From NCBI GenBank assembly GCA_030248135.1, contig JASANC010005087.1:1-64000 (forward strand): 64,000 nt of DNA, given 5' to 3'. The notes beneath the pieces were generated by a model. It was not told the DNA's origin. It saw only the letters and a list, made by a program, of their open reading frames with translations, and ran no database searches. Origin of the DNA: Theristus sp. LFF4_11 (taxonomy: Eukaryota; Nematoda; Chromadorea; Monhysterida; Xyalidae). The stretch's first letter is position 1; each line of letters begins with the position of its first letter. Of the stretch, positions 46,058 through 56,765 are shown in pieces. The position numbers were made by a program, and so were the translations under genes.

Positions 46058-46822
46058 TATTATCTAAAAATGCGGGAGACGCATATAAAAGGAGGAATAT
46101 GGCCTTGTGTAAGCAGTGAAAGACTTGGCTCGACAACGCTTTTCAAGTCTCTGATGTGTTACACACGGATACAAGTACATAAGAGTCATTATTTTTTATT
46201 CTTTATTTCGGTTGCAAGTGGCAACCCTCGTACATTGTAGACAAATAAACTTTCACATTTGCTTTATTTCTAGCATTTAGCGACCACTAAAACCACTAAA
46301 ATAACCATCAAACTTTAGATCGCTGACACTGGTTTGCACAAAGTGTATCGCAGAGGCATTGGGGAACGCAAGGTCTCCTTCTGTGGCAAAGGCAATGACT
46401 CACCGGTTCATCCTGTCACAAGAGTTTGGTAAAAAAGGGTGAAAATCAACGGAAGGCAACACTTTTTGCACTGGTGCTGCTGTGTGCACAGCGGTGCGTA
46501 CGTTAGTAACAACGATACAGCTACATGCAGCAATGTTTTGCAATCTCTGATGTTTCCGTTTTTGCACAGAATTTACAGAATTTCGCACATGGTGTGATTT
46601 TAGACTAAACTGAAGAGGACAATTGAAAAATAACTTCAAAGTTTTTACGCTTTTCAGCAAGCTTTTAAACAACAAACGCGGCGCAAAAATATAACTCTTA
46701 TGTACTTGTATCCGTGTGTACCACATCAGAGACTTGAAAAGCGTTGTCGAGCCAAGTCTTTCACTGCTTACACAAGGCCATATTCCTCCTTTTATATGCG
46801 TCTCCCGCATTTTTTAGATAAT
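46058..46822. mobile_element. foldback element with ~129-bp inverted arms
   Basis: Arms 46058-46186 and 46693-46822 are almost perfect inverted repeats (ATTATCTAAAAA, GCGGGAGACGCATATAAAAG, GACTTGGCTCGACAACGC, CACGGATACAAGTACATAAG). A 506-bp spacer carries a 136-codon minus frame of no recognised family. ATATAAAAGG in both arms is TATA-like. The right end abuts a G-run MITE. Confidence 0.75.
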
Positions 46823-47711
46823 ACCGTATTACCCCCATTAAACACCCCCCCACCATTAATCCCCTCCACCAATAAACCCCCACCCCCACAACAAGTTTTC
46901 GAATAATCCCCCCACAAATAATCCCCCATGGAGGTTAATTGAAACCTGTTTGAATAACATACCCAACGAATTCAGTGGCTGGTTGCAGTGAAAATAATGA
47001 AATTGTGCTACCAAAGGCCCCAAATGGATGAGTTAATGGTAATTTCATTACAAAAGGCTGTTACCGTATTACCCCCATTAAAACCCCCCACCATTAATCC
47101 CCCCCCGATAGACCCCCACCCCCCCCCCGACCAGTTTCCGAATAATCCCCCCCACAAATAATCCCCCATGGGGATTATTGGAGACCTGTTTGAAACACAT
47201 ACCCAGCGAATTCAGTGGCTGGTTGCAGTGAAAAATGAAATTGTGCTACCAAAGGCCCCAAATGGGTGAGTTAATAGTAATTTCATTACAAAAGGCTGTT
47301 ATAAAAGGAAATTTCTATGTAGAGTAGAAGTTTCTGCGACTTTATTGCCTGCCATGCAATGTATTTTTGCCATTTTTCAACAAACCCCCACCCCTAGATT
47401 TTTTTGTAAATAAACCCCCCCCCCCCATCAATAATCCCCCCCACCAATAAACCCCCACCCCTAAAAGTCGCTGACGTATTAATCCCCCATGGGGGTTTAT
47501 TGGGGGTAATACGGTATAAAAAATTCTATGTAGAGTAGAAGTTTCTGCAACTTTCTTGCCAGCCATGCAAGGTATTTTTGCCATTTTTCAATAAACCCCC
47601 ACCCCTAGAATTTGTTTGTAAATAAAGCCCCCCCCCAATAATCCCCCCACCTATAAACACCCACCCCTGAGGTATTAATCCCCATGGGGGTTTATTGGAG
47701 GTAATACGGTA
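46822..47711 (-). mobile_element. G-run MITE, copy 3, split by a nested copy
   Basis: The left part runs to about 47061 and the right part resumes at 47517; together they form one full element interrupted at GGCTGT|TA|TAAAA by copy 4. The right end GGTAATACGGTA is at 47700-47711. Confidence 0.8.
47062..47516 (-). mobile_element. G-run MITE, copy 4, nested in copy 3
   Basis: A complete element (TACCGTATTACCCCC to GGGGGTAATACGGTA) inserted in copy 3. The uninterrupted site within copy 4 reads GGCTGTTATAAAAGG, which shows that TA was duplicated on insertion. Confidence 0.85.
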
Positions 47712-48535
47712 CTATTAGAAAGTTCAGTGTCTTCAGACTGGAGGAGGAGTTCACTGGCTGGGCTGTACAAACTAGTGGGCAAAAACGCGACAGCAGCATT
47801 CAATGAAAGCGTAGCAAGATTCCGTGCTAACAAGAGAAAATTTTCCAATCGAACAGTAGTAAGCCAGAAATGCGCGCACGCCTGTTCGAAACTGATACAA
47901 TAAATAATAACAAATTTCCCACACTAGCATGCCGCGGGCAGCAAGCACACCAATATACGCAGCTTTTCGCTCTGACCAAATGCGAAAACGAATGATTATC
48001 AATAGGTATGTGTGTTTCCAATGGAACGTGGGTGCTGCTTCTACGTTTTTCAGCTCCAGAAAGATAAAGAAGGTGTCTGCGAAAAGGGCCAGACAGCCAG
48101 GTCAAGAAAGCGCAGAAAACACGCTCTAGGATTCGCTACTTTTTCTCTGCTATAGTTGCCTTTTGATAAAAAAAACGCCTGATCAACCGGATGGCTTATA
48201 AATTTTGAAAGCTAACACTTCACCACATCGATCAGTTTCAAACGCTCGTTGAATAATTCAACGAACACCTTGCAATTGTGAGAGAATAGGGGAGAAATGG
48301 ACTTTTTCATAAACGTTTCAAGTTTACAGCAAAAAAGGCCGTCACCATCTCATTTCCAAAAACTTTTCTAAATTTCCCAAAAACCAAAATAATGAACCAG
48401 CGAAAATCGTCTGGATAACCACAAAAAAGTGATGGTGATGAACGCGCACAACACAACCAAACCAACACGTACATGCAGTGAGTCGTGAACGTGATTTTTG
48501 TGTCTAGCCTCCAACGTGTGAAATGCGACTGACCA

Positions 48536-49860
48536 TCTATAATACTATGATAGTAACTGTGTAATGGTGTCCGTTCCGCTACGTTGATTGGCTATTAAAA
48601 TTTACAAGTTTGAGCCAATTTTGCTATTTAAGTCATCATCAGCTGAATACTCATACTCCATTTTCTAATGACAATGCAAAGTTTAAATCGTCATTCCACA
48701 TGACTTTAGTCATCATGATGCCTTTTGCTCAAGAGCGACAACCAACAAGCGAGACAATCGTAAGAATTGCAAGGACTCCATTGTAAACGATGGAGTTTTT
48801 TCACAAAAAACGAGTTTTCAAAACAATCGCTTGCAAGTTAATCGCTCTTTTCACAAGGTAGACTTTTTATAAAGCCGGTGTTTACAACGACTATTTAGAA
48901 AATCGTTGCTTTTTCCTTCATTTGTTTTTTTATCATAGAAAATGCGTCACTTAGGATAGAAAAGCTACATAACAAAACAAAAGCGACCGTTTTACACAAT
49001 GGGTACTCAGAAACGTGTTGCTTTTTGTTGCACTCGATCAATAAGAACTGGCTTAGGTTAGGGTAAGCGGGAAAAAGAAGTAAACATTCAAAACAAAAGC
49101 GGGAGCTTTGCTACGGGTATTCAGTAAAATGTAGAAAATCGTTGCTTTTTCCTTCATTTGTTTTTTTATGATGGAAAATGCGTCACCTTGGATAGAAAAG
49201 CTACATAACAAAACAAAAGCGACCGTTTTACACAATGGGTACTCAGAAACGTGTTGCTTTTTGTAGCACTCGATCAAAAAGAACTGGCTTAGGTTAGGGT
49301 AAGCGGGGAACAAAAGTGGCCGTTTTGCAGCGAATATTCAGAAAAGTTTTGCATTTTTTGTCATTTAAACTTTAAAAGGCTTGGCTTAGGTGAGCGTTGC
49401 TACGGGTATTCAGTAAAATGTTGCTGTTTTGTCATTTCCATTCTATCAAAAATCCTTGGCTAACGTTAGGGTTAAAGGTAAAAGTAGTAAACATACCACA
49501 CAAAACTGGCCGTTTTGCAGCGAATATTCAGAAAAGTTTTGCATTTTTCGTCATTTAAACTTTAAAAGGCTTGGCTTAGGTTAGAGTAAAAAAGCAACTT
49601 ATCAAGACGAAAGTTGGCGTTTTGCAACAATTGTTCAGAAGTGTTGCCTTTTTGACATTTACACTTTAAAAGGCCTGGCTTAAGTTAGGGTAAGCGATCA
49701 CTTCTATGGTAAATCAACAACAGTCGGTTAAAGCAGCTCAAAATCAAAATGCAATGCATTTTGAGTCCGCGTCGTAGGCAAGGTCAAAAGGGAAAACCAA
49801 TTCAAAAGTAATAGTTGTGTTTATCAGCTAACCGTGCCGTAGGCACGGGTCAATTTGCTA
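48536..49860 (+). mobile_element. non-autonomous Helitron (H2)
   Basis: Starts TCTATAATACTATGATAG; ends with the hairpin CCGTGCC-GTA-GGCACGG and CAATTTGCTA. The final G of CTAG is missing or altered. Internal ~240-bp tandem units (for example near 48903 and 49137) contain GGCTTAGGTTAGGGTAAGCG. Minus-strand frames across the units (VSEYPLCKTVAFVLLC) recur because the repeat recurs. Confidence 0.75.
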
Positions 49861-49871
49861 TCTATCTTCTA

Positions 49872-51183
49872 TCTATAATACTAAGATAGTAACTGTGTAA
49901 GTCAGGTCAGGTCCGTTCCGCTACGTTGATTGGCTATTAAAATTTACAAGTTTGAGCCAATTTTGCTATTTAAGTCATCATCAGCTGAATACTCATACTC
50001 CATTTTCTAATGACAATGCAAAGTTCAAATCGTCATTCCACATGACGTTAGTCATCATGATGCCTTTTGCTCAAGAGCGACAACAAACAAGCGAGACAAT
50101 CGTAAGAATTGCAAGGACTCCATTGTAGACGATGGAGTTTTTTCACAAAAAAACGAGTTTTTAAAACAATCGCTTGCAAGTTGATCGCTCTTTTTACAAG
50201 GTAGACTTTTTATAAAGCCGGTGTTTACAACGAGTATTTAGAAAATCGTTGCTTTTTCCTTCATTTGTTTTTATCATAGAAAATGCGTCACTTAGGATAG
50301 AAAAGCCACATAACAAAACAAAAGCGACCGTTTTACACAATGGGTACTCAGAAACGTGTTGCTTTTTGTTGCACTCAATCAAAAAGAACTGGCTTAGGTT
50401 AGGGTAAGCGGGGAAAAGAAGTAAACATTCAAAACAAAAGCGGGAGCTTTAAGTGCTACGGGTGTTCAGTAAAATGTAGAAAATTGTTGCTTTTTCCTTC
50501 ATTTGTTTTTTTTATCATAGAAAATGCATCACTTAGGATAGAAAAGCTACATAACAAAACAAAAGCGACCGTTTTACACAATGGGTACTCAGAAACGCGT
50601 TGCTTTTTGTTGCACTCGATCAAAAAGAACTGGCTTAGGTTAGAGTAAGCGGGGAAAAGAAGTAAACATATCAAAACAAAAGCGGGAGCTTTGCTACGGA
50701 TATTCAGAAAATGGCGGATCATACAAAAACGGGGATAAAAAAACGGTCTTCCATTTTAAACTAGAAAGAAAGCTTTCCCGATAAAAAAATCAAGCTGTAA
50801 CCAGAACAAAAACGTGTGGAAAGAAGAACAACATGTGACGACATTGAAAAGCTAACCAAACAAAATTAATTTTAAAACTTTAAGCGGGAATGGCTGTTAA
50901 TTGATGCTGATCAAAGGAGATTGTTTTTTTGATACTTTAAACGGGAAGGACAGTGGAATGCAACTGATTAGAAAAGAATGAAAGGACAAATAAGCGACAC
51001 TGAAAAGCTAATAAATGCGAGAATTGATTTTGATACTTTAAATTGGCAGTTGTTTGTTGCTGATTAAAAAGGTTGCGGATTTTGAGTCCGCGTCGTGGGC
51101 AAGGTCAAAAGGGGAAAACCAACTCAAAAATAATAGTTGTATTTATCAGCTAACCGTGCCGTAGGCACGGGTCAATTTGCTAG
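49872..51183 (+). mobile_element. non-autonomous Helitron (H3)
   Basis: Same family as H2, inserted 11 bp downstream. Starts TCTATAATACTAAGATAG after an A; ends with the CCGTGCC-GTA-GGCACGG hairpin, CAATTTG and CTAG before T. It contains the same internal ~240-bp tandem units. Confidence 0.8.
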
Positions 51184-51475
51184 TTTTACTAAAATAAAAA
51201 TCTCCATCTGTGCTGATCTTAAAATGTCAAGGGAGATAAAACCACGCACAAAAACAGAATGTATGATGATGACGCATGTAGTTCAGCTCTATTCTGTTAT
51301 TGTACGTTGTTGTTTGTATTTTAATGTGTGGGACACGTTCGTTTCGTATGTTATATATGCAAAACGCGCGTATATTTGGTTCGGTGGTACACAGAGTGGC
51401 TGTATGCAGAAAAGAAATATCCGCTTTTTGCCGAACGGTATACAAATATGCGTGTGTGCTTCATGAAAGAATATG

Positions 51476-52190
51476 TACAGGGTGTTTCAGAAGTACTGGA
51501 TAGGTGTTTGACGCGTTATTTCTCGAGTTGTGCTGAACCATATTCAATGAAATTTTAGACAGTTGTTCAAGAAAGTTAAAGTTAGATTTGTGCAAAATTT
51601 CAGAGAAATTGGTTCACCTGCACACAAATAACAGAGCAAAACACACAAAAAATCAAAAATGGACCAGATATTACCAGATCATGCGATACCACCGGACAAC
51701 AAAGGACAACACTCAATGCAAACATTCAAAAGAACACTTTCAGATGTGCGTGGCAATAACAGCAAACATCAACAACAACGACAACAGTCAACTCAATCTA
51801 ATTTCTCAAAGTGTCCACCATGAGCCTCAATGCATCGCTTGCACCTATCCGTCACGGCCAAACCCGCCTTTTTTGTGCATGCACGCTGGCATCGATGCGA
51901 AGGGCCTCGGAGGTAAATTTTTTTAGCTGGACGATGATCGCCGATTAAAATTTCTATCGTATTCATGCATGCAACGATTCGGCCGCATACAAGCTGATGT
52001 TTTACTTGGTTCCAAACATGAACCCCAGGTGCGTGCTGAAATCAATGTGTTTTGCTCTGTCATTTGTGTGCAGGTGAATTAATTTCCCTGAAATTTTGCA
52101 CAAATCTAAGTTGAACTTTTCTGAACAACTGTCTAAAACTTCATTGAATATGGTTCAGCGCAACTTGAGAAATAACGCGTCAAACACCTA
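51476..52190. mobile_element. mariner-like TIR element (family B, copy 2), truncated
   Basis: Starts TACAGGGTGTTTCAGAAG, as at 18576. The far inverted repeat stops at ACGCGTCAAACACCTACC without its last ~20 bases. An internal block with GCATGCAACGATTCGGCCGC appears on the strand opposite to copy 1. Confidence 0.65.
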
Positions 52191-53153
52191 CCAATCCCCC
52201 GTGCCCCTAGTCGTCGTCGCGCTTATGTTTTTAATCAGTTCAGTTCAGTTCGATTTTATATAACACTGAAGTGCATGGACAAGATGTACAAAGTGAATGC
52301 AAAATTACAAATTAACCGCAGTTGGGTAGTTGTGGTGATTTGATGTTCAAAAGGGGCATTAAGACCTTCTCCTAAAGTGGGCAAAGTGTAACGCGGGGGA
52401 GGGGGGGGGGCAAAAAATCAAATTTTTGACATGGTCAACTTTATAAGGTAGAACTTGTATGTAAGGTCCTTATTTGTTTTGCTGCTGTAACCGCTCTGCT
52501 ATATCTCTAAAACCATGGTCATTTTTAGTGACATGGCACAAAGAGTGGCAAAGAAATTGGCATGCATGAAGATTGGCACGCGGTTTGGCTCGCGTTTTGA
52601 AACTGGTTGAACGCGAGGTGCGGTACTGTGCAGTGACATGATTTTGTTATCTTTTTTTACGACAGCAAAGCGTGGGATTGTTGTTGCGGTAAGGGCTTGC
52701 TTTCACATTCTTGTTAGCGTTCACATCGTAACTTCACACAACCTTGAAAACATACCTATTTTTGAAATTTGAAAAAAAAATTTAGCATCCGTTTCATTTA
52801 TTGTATTCACCTGAACTCCAAAACCGTGCTAGCGTGGGTGTTTTTGCCAAGGAAAAACCTGCTAGCGCATGACATACGTCAATACATGTAGAAAACAGCA
52901 GAAAATTAACAAAAAAAATTACCTTGAGCATCAAGTTTGGACGTTTTACAATGAAGATTGATGGAAAAAACTTGCATCCGTTCAAACTCAAACACCGATG
53001 CGTTTTATAAGTTTACTAATTCTCATATAATGAAACTCCACTCAACCGTGTGGGCAGCCGCAGCATAATGCGCAGACCAGGACCAGTTTTTTGTGGGCAA
53101 TAACGGAAACACCAAAGGAATGCATTTTTTCGACAATGTATTGCGGCGAGCCG
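52191..53153. other. intergenic, no gene supported
   Basis: Includes a G-rich stretch at about 52394-52412 and AT-rich sequence. Nothing else recognised. Confidence 0.3.
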
Positions 53154-53161
53154 TATAAAAG
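53154..53161 (+). promoter_or_regulatory. TATA box of the small secreted protein gene
   Basis: TATAAAAG, 113 bp upstream of the predicted ATG at 53274, on the same strand. A start site about 25-30 bp downstream would give an 85-90-bp 5'UTR. Confidence 0.45.
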
Positions 53162-53273
53162 CGAACCAATGAGTCCGTAATTAGCATTTTCTCTTTCTTT
53201 GAAAACCAAACGCTCGTTCAACCAGATCGTCTGAACCGAACAAGCGAAAAAGGCGAACCAAGCAAACAAAAAT

Positions 53274-54989
53274 ATGCAGCTGGCCGTGTTCAGCACAGTG
53301 TTGCTGTGCGCTTTCGTCGCCATCGACGTGCCCGCAACAGTCGCCCTGCGAACCCCCTCATGCACCGCCGGTGCTACGTACGAGGCAGCCGCCGATACGG
53401 TAGATGCAGTGTTTTTTGTTTCGCCGAAAACTACAGTAAAATCTTGCATATAAGGTCTCCTTATAAAAATTTGAAAATCAAAAATTTCTGAAAAAAGTGG
53501 AATTTGTATGACAACCTTACAGTATAAGTGGGAGGAGGTCTTAAAAGGCGAAGATTAGGAAGTCTGGCCTAATAACGGGGTGGGATTTGATTAAGTCAAA
53601 ATTTTGAATTTTTTGGTTTCCCACCGTGTGACACTCCGCCCACTTTTGGATGGGGGTCTTATAAATAGGAGAAACCTTATATGCAAGACTACGGATATAT
53701 CCGCCAAACTGTCTTCTGCTTCTCTGCCACTCAGTACCGTATTACCTCTAATAAACCCCCATGGGGGTTTATTTCTTCAGCGACTTCTGGGGGTGGGGGT
53801 TTATTTTGGGGGGGGGGGGGTTTATTTGGAAACCATTTTTAGGGGTGGGCAAAATGGCAAAAATACCTTCCATGGCAGGAAGGAAGTCGCAGAAACTTCT
53901 ACTCTACATAGAAATTTCCTTTTACAACAGCCTTTTGTAATGAAATTACCATTAACTCATCCATTTGGGGCCTTTGGTAGCACAATTTCATCATTTTCAC
54001 TGCAACCAGCTACTGAATTCGCTGGGTATGTGTTTCAAACAGGTTTCCAATAATCCCCCATGGGGGATTATTTTTGGGGGGGGGATTATTTGGAAACTTG
54101 TCGAGGGGGTGGGGGTTTATTTTGGGGGGGGTTTAATAGAGGTAATACGGTACATTGTATTATCTTTTTTTTAAATCCTGCGACTCAATGCGGTTGTACA
54201 CGTGAAAGGAAACCGGTTTTCACTCTTTATGTGGTCATCCAGAATAGCCTGAGTGACTCGAATTTTGAATTCCCGCGTCATGCATGAGACTGCTTAGCTT
54301 ACAGTATGGCCGAATAAATAAGGCAGCCCATCAAGGCGGGATCAGTCGCAAACTAGGAGTTGTCTTTTTCAAAAATGCCAACATAACTTCTAATCATGTG
54401 TTCAAGGGAGAAAGAATGAACAGAATAGCACGAAGAATCCATTAGTCCAAAAAAACGCGTCAAATTTGGCATACAATTTGGTTTCTGAACGTCTTTTTTC
54501 ATTCATTTATATTTTGCGCGCTCCTTGCACCCTGAAAAAAGCTGCCATGTTTACTCAGTCATTCCGTACCCATCTATGCGCGCATTGAGTCTCGGGACCA
54601 AAATAAAAGACCATCATATATCATTTTCAATTTACTCATCAAGCAACACCAATTTTTAATTGCCGCACACTGTCAAGCAAGCTTGACGACACGAAACTTT
54701 TTCTCCTTAAATCCGTACATGCAAAACAGATTCATTAGCACAAGTGAAAAAATCATTTCAACACAGTCTGTTGAACTCTCTGTTTCAGACGCCGAAGATT
54801 TCGGTCGAACTGAAGGGCATCTCGGCGCGCAGCTACAGCACCAGTTCGTTCGGTATTTGGTGTTTCCGAAACTTGAGGGCGAAATGCGTGAAAGTGTGCG
54901 CGTGCAAAGCAGTGCTGCAGGTGAAAGCAGCATGCCTTAACATGCCAGGTAGGTACGCCGGTAGGACAAGTAAACCTAGCACCAAGTAA
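53274..54989 (+). CDS. Candidate small six-cysteine secreted protein, novel
   Basis: Exons 53274-53399 and 54789-54989 join in phase 0 to give 108 residues. Exon 1 encodes a signal peptide (MQLAVFSTVLLCAFVAIDV) and a short mature start with one Cys (TPSC). Exon 2 begins after CTGTTTCAG and is basic, with Cys at about 67, 75, 79, 81 and 91 (WCFRN, AKC, KVCACK, KAAC), so six cysteines lie in the mature part, enough for three disulfides. The end is Arg/Lys-rich (RYAGRTSKPSTK). Codons in both exons favour G/C at third positions, as in the other genes here. A TATA box (53154) and AATAAA (55026-55031) bracket the model. The exon 1 donor (GTAGAT) is weak and alternatives exist nearby. A 135-codon minus frame overlaps exon 1. 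Function unknown; size and charge would suit a secreted effector or defence peptide, but no family motif was recognised. Confidence 0.45.
53735..54152 (+). mobile_element. G-run MITE, copy 5
   Basis: TACCGTATTACC to GGTAATACGGTA with the same middle segment as the other copies. It lies in the intron of the six-cysteine protein gene. Confidence 0.8.
54172..54290 (-). repeat. dispersed ~180-bp repeat, copy 5 (reverse)
   Basis: Reverse member of the 10672-10835 family (CCTGCGACTCAATGCGGTTG, then TGACTCGAATTTTGAATTCC and CGTCATGCATGAG). In the intron of the six-cysteine protein gene. Confidence 0.5.
54300..54568. mobile_element. MITE of the TACAGTATGGC family, copy 3
   Basis: TACAGTATGGCCGAATAAATA at the left and CAGTCATTCCGTA at the right, with the interior shared with 35541-35785. 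In the intron of the six-cysteine protein gene. Confidence 0.65.
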
Positions 54990-55025
54990 ACCTTCTTCAG
55001 GAGCACAGAATCGCGCGAAAATTTG

Positions 55026-55031
55026 AATAAA
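55026..55031 (+). terminator. poly(A) signal of the six-cysteine protein gene
   Basis: AATAAA 37 bp after the TAA at 54987-54989, same strand. Confidence 0.45.
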
Positions 55032-55286
55032 AAGAAAGGCCTTTAAAATGAAATTTCAAAAAAACCTGAACACCGAGCGGAACAAGACACCGGACGCACC
55101 CTGTTCTGACAGCTCTTTCAGCTTGTTCACCATACTGATCTATACTGACACTCACTGACACCATGCTAACATACACATACCAAGTTCAACTGAACTGTTC
55201 TTAATCGTCATTTCGTGAACTCCCACCTTGGTTCAGTGTTTGTTGTTTTAGATGCGTGATTTTTCATCTGGACTGAGAAATCATCA

Positions 55287-56765
55287 TCTATTACTACTAA
55301 ATTTACAATTTGTCTGTCTGTCCGTCACACTTTTGAATTGGCGCCCATTTTTTGCTATTTTTGGTATTTAAAAAAGCTTCATCTCAATCTCAATCTTTAT
55401 CTATTTTTGATATCACTTGAAATTGTTTACACAAAGCGCCGCTCTTCATAGCTGAAAGTCATCATGATACTACTCTTTTCAAATTGATACTCCACGGTTA
55501 TGAGCGATAATTTCAACGTAACGTACGATGGGCAAACGGCAATTGTTGCTGCTCATGTCTTTCAAAAAAAGTTAGTCTTTAGTTGGGTCGCTATGGTATC
55601 TATATTTACCATTCATTTCCACTTTGCAAAAGGCTTGGGTTATGTTAGAGTAAACGGGTAAAACGAACAATTACTGTAAAACGAGACTTAAAAACGTCAC
55701 TTTTTTGTTTCTGCAATCGAAAAAAACGTTGTTTTTTATATTTTTATTTTTACTTCACTTACAAAAAGGCTTGACTTACAGTGTAGTTACGGTGAACAAG
55801 CAAAAATAGCAAAATTATAAATTTCGCATTTTCACTTTGCAAAAAAGGCTTGGCTTATGTTAGGGTAAGCGGGTAAAAGAAGCATTCGCTTTTTAAAACG
55901 GGTAATTAAAAAAAGGTTAATTTTTATACTTTTTATTTGGTCCATTTTCACTTTACAAGAAAGGCTTGGCTTATGTTAGGGTAAGCGGGTAAAAGAAGCA
56001 TTAGCTTTTTGAAACGGGTAATCAAAAAAAACGTTGTTTTTTTATATTTTTATTTTTACTTCACTTACAAAAAGGCTTGACTTAAGTTAGGGTGAACAAG
56101 CAAAAATATGAAAATTATAAACTTCGCATTTTCACTTTGCAAAAAAGGCTTGGCTTATGTTAGGGTAAGCGGGTTAAAAGAAGCATTCGCTTTTTAAAAC
56201 GGGTAATTGAAAAAAAACGTTAATTTTTATACTTTTTATTTGGTCTTACTTCACTTACAAAAAAGGCTTGACTTAGGTTAGGGTGAACAGGTAAAAATAG
56301 CAAAATCATAAACTTCGCATTTTCACTTTACAAAAAAGGCTTCGCTTATGTTAGGGTAAACGGGTAAAAGAAGCATTAGCTTTTTAAAACGGGTAATTGA
56401 AAAAACGTAATTTTTATACTTTTTATTCGATCTTACTTCACTTACAAAAAAGGCTTGACTTAGGTTAGGGTGAACGGGTAAAAATAGCAAAATCATAAAC
56501 TTAGCATTTTCACTTTACATAAAGGCTTCGCTTACGTTAGGATAAACGAATAAAAGAAGCATTAGCTTTTTAAAACGGGTAATTGAAAAAAACGTTAATT
56601 TTTATACTTTTATTCAGTTTTACTTCACTTACAAAAAGGCTTGACTTAGGTTAGGGTGAAAGGGTAAAAATAGCAAAATCATAAACTTCGCATTTTCACT
56701 TTACAAAAAAAGGCTTGGCGTAGGTTGGCTGGATTAAGCCACATACGCTCGGGTCAATTGGCTAG
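55287..56765 (+). mobile_element. non-autonomous Helitron (H4), satellite-bearing
   Basis: Starts TCTATTACTACTAAATTTAC followed by a TGTC run and ends CGGGTCAATTGG + CTAG. Its interior is about six units of roughly 185-190 bp, each with AAAAAGGCTTGACTTAGG and TTAGGGTGAACGGGTAAAAA. Confidence 0.7.

Noticed and set aside
49053..50722. Repeated minus frames with VSEYPLCKTVAFVLLC
   Set aside because: Recurs only because the ~240-bp Helitron units recur; frame ends vary between units, with no sign of selection on the protein.
53042..53449. 135-codon minus frame with one hydrophobic segment
   Set aside because: It overlaps the plus-strand signal-peptide exon, which has a TATA box, GC-rich third positions and a compatible second exon; the minus frame has no start context or partner exon.
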